Assembly (NCBI RefSeq): GCF_000247815.1
Contig: NC_021674.1
Location: 82,382,935-82,446,934 of the forward strand
Source: Ficedula albicollis
Lineage: Eukaryota > Chordata > Aves > Passeriformes > Muscicapidae
Direction: 5' to 3'
DNA length: 64,000 nucleotides
The notes beneath the pieces were generated by a model. The model did no database searches, was not told the DNA's origin, and was given only the letters and a program-made list of their open reading frames with translations. The position numbers were made by a program, and so were the translations under genes. Below are positions 59,901 to 64,000 of this stretch, in pieces. How positions within the stretch are numbered: position 1 is the first letter of the stretch; the number at the start of each line of letters is the position of its first letter.

Positions 59901-62740
59901 ACATAACCTTATGGACAAATCTGGTCCATATTTTAGCATTACTGATACATTTCTCTTGATGTTTTGCATCCATACAGTGAGAATCTGTCCCCAGGGATAT
60001 GCTTACACTGCAGCCAAATGTTTAACCACAGAATTTATAGAGTTTAAACTCTTTAGCCTGGGGAATAATCCCTGTTGTGTTGTGTCAGTGCAGACCTCAG
60101 CTCCTGTTAATCTTAAAAACATGTATGTAGAGATGGCTTTGTCAGAGCCTATGAAAAACTCGGTGCAACAGCCAGACATCCTGTTCCTCACACTTGCTGT
60201 GGTGAATATAGACCAGATGGGTCTACATGTGCTGTACCCAACACTTGGATGGAAACGACCATCTAATTCTGTTAACAAACACCTCATGATACACTTTAAG
60301 GAATATTTTTATATAGTGTATTACTCAGCTATTTCTGAGCATGACTAAATTGTGCAACTATGATGTGAGGCATGACTGATAAGTTGTATAAATTCGAGGG
60401 TATGGAGGAGTTGCTACTGAGCCATAAATATGTTTCTCCAAATATGCATTTATCTTTGGTATGAATGGCTAAAATATTAAGGCATTCTTTTTATTATTAT
60501 CATTGTAATTTTAATATTATACTTTTGAAACTGGCTTTGGAAAATTTGCAAAAGTATTATGAGCCAATGGTTTAAAATTATGGTACATACAATGTAGTTA
60601 TAGTGCATGGAAATGGCAATGAAAAACCTCCTTATACTACCAGTACATATCTAAATATACTGAAAATGCCATCTTCTACTTCACAGAAGTTATAATTCAT
60701 ATCATGTCAATTATATGAATTATTCTCCATTGTCATGTGTTCGGTCAAGAAATGTTTTAAAAAATATTGTTTTCTGTGAGAGCACCTCATGCTCTCTTTC
60801 TGTATCCATAATGTACATAAATGTGTGTGGACAGTGGAAACAGGGGTTTTGTATAAATGTATGCAGTCTTTTCAAATAGGGGGTCAACTTGAATGATGTT
60901 TTCACCACCACTTTTACCCATTATTATTTGGTAGAACCAGGACTGCTTTCTAGGCTTTAAAAGGGTCATCAGACACTCTTTTGTCTGAACAGTGATAACC
61001 TGAAGTCTTCTCATCTTCTGTGAGCCTCCTCTAATCACACCTGGATAAAGGCAGTTAATCACTCTATTTAAGAGAGCTTTGCAAGTGACTGTGAGGTGGC
61101 TCCTTGGGCATTTAGGGCTGATTGGCTTCCACGGACACAGGTAAATGTTGAGTACCTGTTTCATGAAACCGGCACACTAATGAATTTAACACAATAACCA
61201 CTTGATATTTCAGCACCCGTATTTCTAATTTCAACAGCATTTATTTAGCTTCTCCTGGTTTTTCCTTGACAGTTGTAAGAGTTTTCCCTGTCACCTGTTT
61301 TTCTCTCCATATGGATTTAAGAGATGGCAGTGAAAGAAGACAAGCTCTTCAGTCAAAGTTTGAAATCTCAGATTCAGAAACTCCCCTTTAGAAATTCATA
61401 AGCATTCCTATTATATATTGCTTCACACCACAGGTGATGAAGAGCTGCTTGGCTCAGGGAAAGTCTTGGCAGGGCAAACATACCAAGTTCATAAGAGCAG
61501 AGCTTATTGGTTTTTTCCAGACAATGTTGTTTTCTAAATTCATGGGAACTCATTTCCAAATAGCTGCCAAAATTTGAGTATGATCCAAATGGAATTCTGC
61601 CTTTGGTGGGTCTAAATGAAGATGTAGACTTTGCAAATTTTACCCATTCTTAGAAATATTACATATTCATTTAATATGTCTGTGTGTCTTGGAGAGAGAG
61701 TATCTTCTGAAAATCAGGCCACTGATACTTGGCACACGTGTGTGAGAACCTGGGCCAAATTATACTATTACTAGTTATTATCTAATGCACTCAGTGAGGG
61801 AAATAAGTAATGGATTAGGAAAACTTAAGCTTTCTAATTCTTGCTCTTTTTATAGTCAGTTTTCTCATCCTATATCCTAGACTAATATTGAGAACCAGTA
61901 CAGCCAACATACATTTTTCTGTGAGAATAAGCAACAATTATGCAACACATGGATTTGTTAAAAAAAACTTATCTGTGTCCTAAGGAATAAAACACAAGTA
62001 ATAACTCCTAAGGCAAGAGAAAGTCTAAGATGGAGAAGAAAGGGAAGGAGAAGAAGGAAAGTGTATGAGTATTTATTGGCTGATGTGCTGATGTTGACAC
62101 TTTTTTTCCATAAAAAGTGCCTAGATACTTCTCTATCCCCTGTGCATTCAAACTGGCTCAGTATAGTACAGTGACTTGCTAGAAATGTCAATGTACCTGA
62201 CTTTTCCAATGTAAACTATGATAGGGGTGACTCTTTTCCCACAATATCTTAATGTTAATTCAACAGTAAGGCATTATTCACAAGGAAATTCCTCGTGGTC
62301 GATAACTGAAAGGTATTGTTAACTGAGGGTCTAGCCTATTCATGACTATTTGTCCTGGCTACACAGGGGTTACTAGGGAGAAAAGAAAGAATTCAGATCT
62401 AAGAAGCTTGTAAAGTGCACCAAGGTGTGAAGTTAAAGAACACAAGGACACTACAGAAATTTCTTTCTACGTGAGAAAGTGTTATAGTATTTCAAAACAT
62501 ACTTTCATATTAAATCAACTTGCAACTCCAAAACACTTAATAGTCTGGCCTTCTGGTTTTTTATGTCTCAATGGGATTTTTTTTTGTGTGTGTGCAACTT
62601 CCTTCAACTAAGAATGCATGATAATTGACTCAAGCTAATAGGAAAGGAAAAGAAGAAGGAAAAACAACCTCTAACTTTTCTTTTGATGCTCTTCCACTTA
62701 GGATTTTGCTAATTTATTTTCCAACATGCTGCACATGTAC
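50907..62740. other. Long non-coding AT-rich stretch, no recognised gene or transposon
   Basis: This is about 11.8 kb without a CR1 signature or confident gene. Small items: TGACAGTTTGT twice in tandem at about 51497-51518; a 13-A run at 57023-57035; an imperfect hairpin at about 59244-59279 (ATCATCTCATAAA against TTTATGATGAT). The two longest frames in the window lie here: 58208-58657 on the minus strand (149 codons) and 59911-60348 on the plus strand (145 codons). Neither shows a domain, a signal peptide followed by a plausible fold, or a paralogue, and both lie in ordinary sequence. I leave them uncalled. Confidence 0.5.
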
Positions 62741-63034
62741 GAACAAGTAAAGCTTTCAGGCAGTGTCACAACCTGAAATTCAAGAAAAAAATCTACTAAT
62801 TTTGGCTGTAAATGTGCTTTGTAAGACATCTGAGCTACACTGAGAATGATAATTCTCTGCCATAGAGCTAAGATTACAATAACCATTGAACAAGCAAAGC
62901 TTTCAGGCAGTGTCACCACCTGAAATTCAAGAAAAAAATCTACTAATTTTGGCTGTAAATGTGCTTTGTAAGACATCTGAGCTACACTGAGAATGATAAT
63001 TCTCTGCCATAGAGCTAAGATTACAATAACCATT
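62741..63034. repeat. Tandem duplication, 2 x 147 bp
   Basis: The copies at 62741-62887 and 62888-63034 begin GAACAAG.AAAGCTTTCAGG and end TTACAATAACCATT. By eye there are two substitutions (GTAAAG/GCAAAG and TCACAACC/TCACCACC). The unit is 49 codons long, so a minus-strand frame (63033-62698) reads through both copies; this is a by-product. Confidence 0.98.
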
Positions 63035-63259
63035 TGTGCAGAATGAAAAGCTTTCTCTTCCCAGTAGCATCAGGGATACAGTATAAAAAATCTGAATTCT
63101 AATATACTCAGTGAAAGCATGGAAAAACAGCTTGCGTCTATAACAGGAAAACATATTTGACGACCATATGTATAAATAATTGGAAAGGGAATTTAACTAA
63201 GGCTTTGTATTACACTTTCTCTTTAAACACTGAAAATCCATTTGTCGTGTCTGAACTCA
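63035..63259. other. Non-coding spacer between two duplications
   Basis: Nothing recognised. Confidence 0.6.
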
Positions 63260-63401
63260 CTGCTACCACATACTCAGATTCACACTTGGGTATATAATTT
63301 CTGAACTGAACATCAAATCAACTTGCTCTGCTGCTACCACATACTCAGATTCACACTTGGGTATATAATTTCTGAACTGAACATCAAATCAACTTGCTCT
63401 G
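63260..63401. repeat. Perfect tandem duplication, 2 x 71 bp
   Basis: The copies at 63260-63330 and 63331-63401 start CTGCTACCACATACTC and end CAACTTGCTCTG. I see no difference between them, making this the cleanest duplication in the window. Confidence 0.98.
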
Positions 63402-63635
63402 AAAAAGAAATAAAACAGATAATTAAGGTCAGCAGTAGTTTATCACAGAATGACAGTTGACATCTATCATCAACTAGAAAACTGAAAAACTGATATTCCT
63501 TTTTATTGTTATTCTTTACAGCTCAGCATGAACATGCTTGCTGTTTCTCAGACTGAATAAAGACTAGTCAATTCTGAAAACTTTTAATGTCAAAATAATC
63601 CACGATTTGTTATATTATGAAAAGGATCCACAAAA

Positions 63636-64000
63636 GGGTCGGGCACAAAGTGTTACAAAGAATGGGGTGACATCAGACTGGTGACCTATCACTACTGGGG
63701 TTCCACAGGGCTCCATCCTGGTCCTGTGCTCTTCAACACCTTCACAAGTGAGTTGGAGGCAGGACTGGAAGAGATACTGAGCAAGTTTACAGATTACACA
63801 AAACTGGAAGGAGCTGCTGACTCCCTCCAGGGCAGGGAGAACCTGCAGAGAGACCTTAACAAATGAAAGGCTGGGCAATCACCAACTACACAAGTTCAAC
63901 AAGGGAAAGTGCTGGATTCTGCACCTGGAACAGGCCAACCCTGAATGTATGTACAGACTGGGGAATGAGATACTGGAAAGCAGCACCTGGGGATCCTGGC
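63636..64000 (+). mobile_element. CR1 LINE, reverse-transcriptase C-terminal part, runs off the window
   Basis: This is plus-strand CR1. GVPQGSIL, the conserved CR1 reverse-transcriptase block, is encoded at 63697-63720. The family's next residues (PVLFN) continue in another reading frame, so about one base has been lost there. The catalytic F-A-D-D-T-K-L box reads FTDYTKL, so the second catalytic Asp is gone. Downstream GRENLQRDLNK ends at a stop (63864-63866), after which KGWAI-like sequence and AAGTTCAACAAGGGAAAGTG, CTGCACCTGG and GGAATGAGATACTGGAAAGC continue the match to the window edge. The copy is dead and truncated at its 5' side near 63636. Its 3' end lies outside the window. Confidence 0.93.

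Noticed and set aside
59911..60348. 145-codon open frame on the plus strand
   Set aside because: No motif or family resemblance; an overlapping 94-codon frame is open on the opposite strand. Treated as chance.
62698..63033. 111-codon minus-strand frame with an internal repeat
   Set aside because: Created by the 147-bp (49-codon) tandem duplication; no coding evidence.
8436..63401. CRISPR-like interpretation of the repeats
   Set aside because: The copies are head-to-tail without unique spacers, each locus has its own sequence, and the host is a vertebrate.

Overview
This window looks like bird nuclear DNA, probably intergenic or deep intronic. The evidence is seven or eight truncated copies of the avian/reptilian LINE CR1 on both strands, an avian-type solo LTR nested inside one of them, an AT-rich background with scattered GC-richer patches, and no mammalian Alu or L1. 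A passerine is my guess from the general look of the repeats; the sequence does not prove it. I find no confident multi-exon protein gene, tRNA, rRNA or CRISPR. Almost all open frames are short and chance-like, or are CR1 or tandem-repeat artefacts.

Layout. 1-8.4 kb: AT-rich DNA with a CR1 3' end at 0.74-1.24 kb. 8.4-21 kb: microsatellite DNA, four local duplications, two CR1 3' ends and a homeodomain-site-rich block near 18.8 kb. 21.1-23.6 kb: an old CR1 reverse-transcriptase segment on the minus strand, split by a 691-bp solo LTR with a 5-bp target duplication, then a plus-strand CR1 3' end. 24-34 kb: several tandem duplications, a CR1 fragment, a 110-nt G/T tract containing 21 consecutive G, and an unidentified coding-like stretch on the minus strand near 29 kb. 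34-47 kb: GC- or CpG-richer islands, possibly regulatory, and a candidate 36-residue membrane microprotein frame at 46.3-46.4 kb. 48-51 kb: the largest duplications, two of which share a long-short-long layout. 51-62.7 kb: featureless AT-rich DNA. 62.7-64 kb: two more duplications and a CR1 running off the window end.

The most striking property is fifteen local tandem duplications (units about 40-344 bp) in 64 kb, most with copies differing by zero to three bases by eye. They may be genuine recent microduplications or assembly artefacts, such as mis-joined reads or merged haplotypes; the sequence alone cannot decide. No gene network can be described here. The solo LTR, the CR1 relics, the duplications and a few possible enhancers are the supported content.
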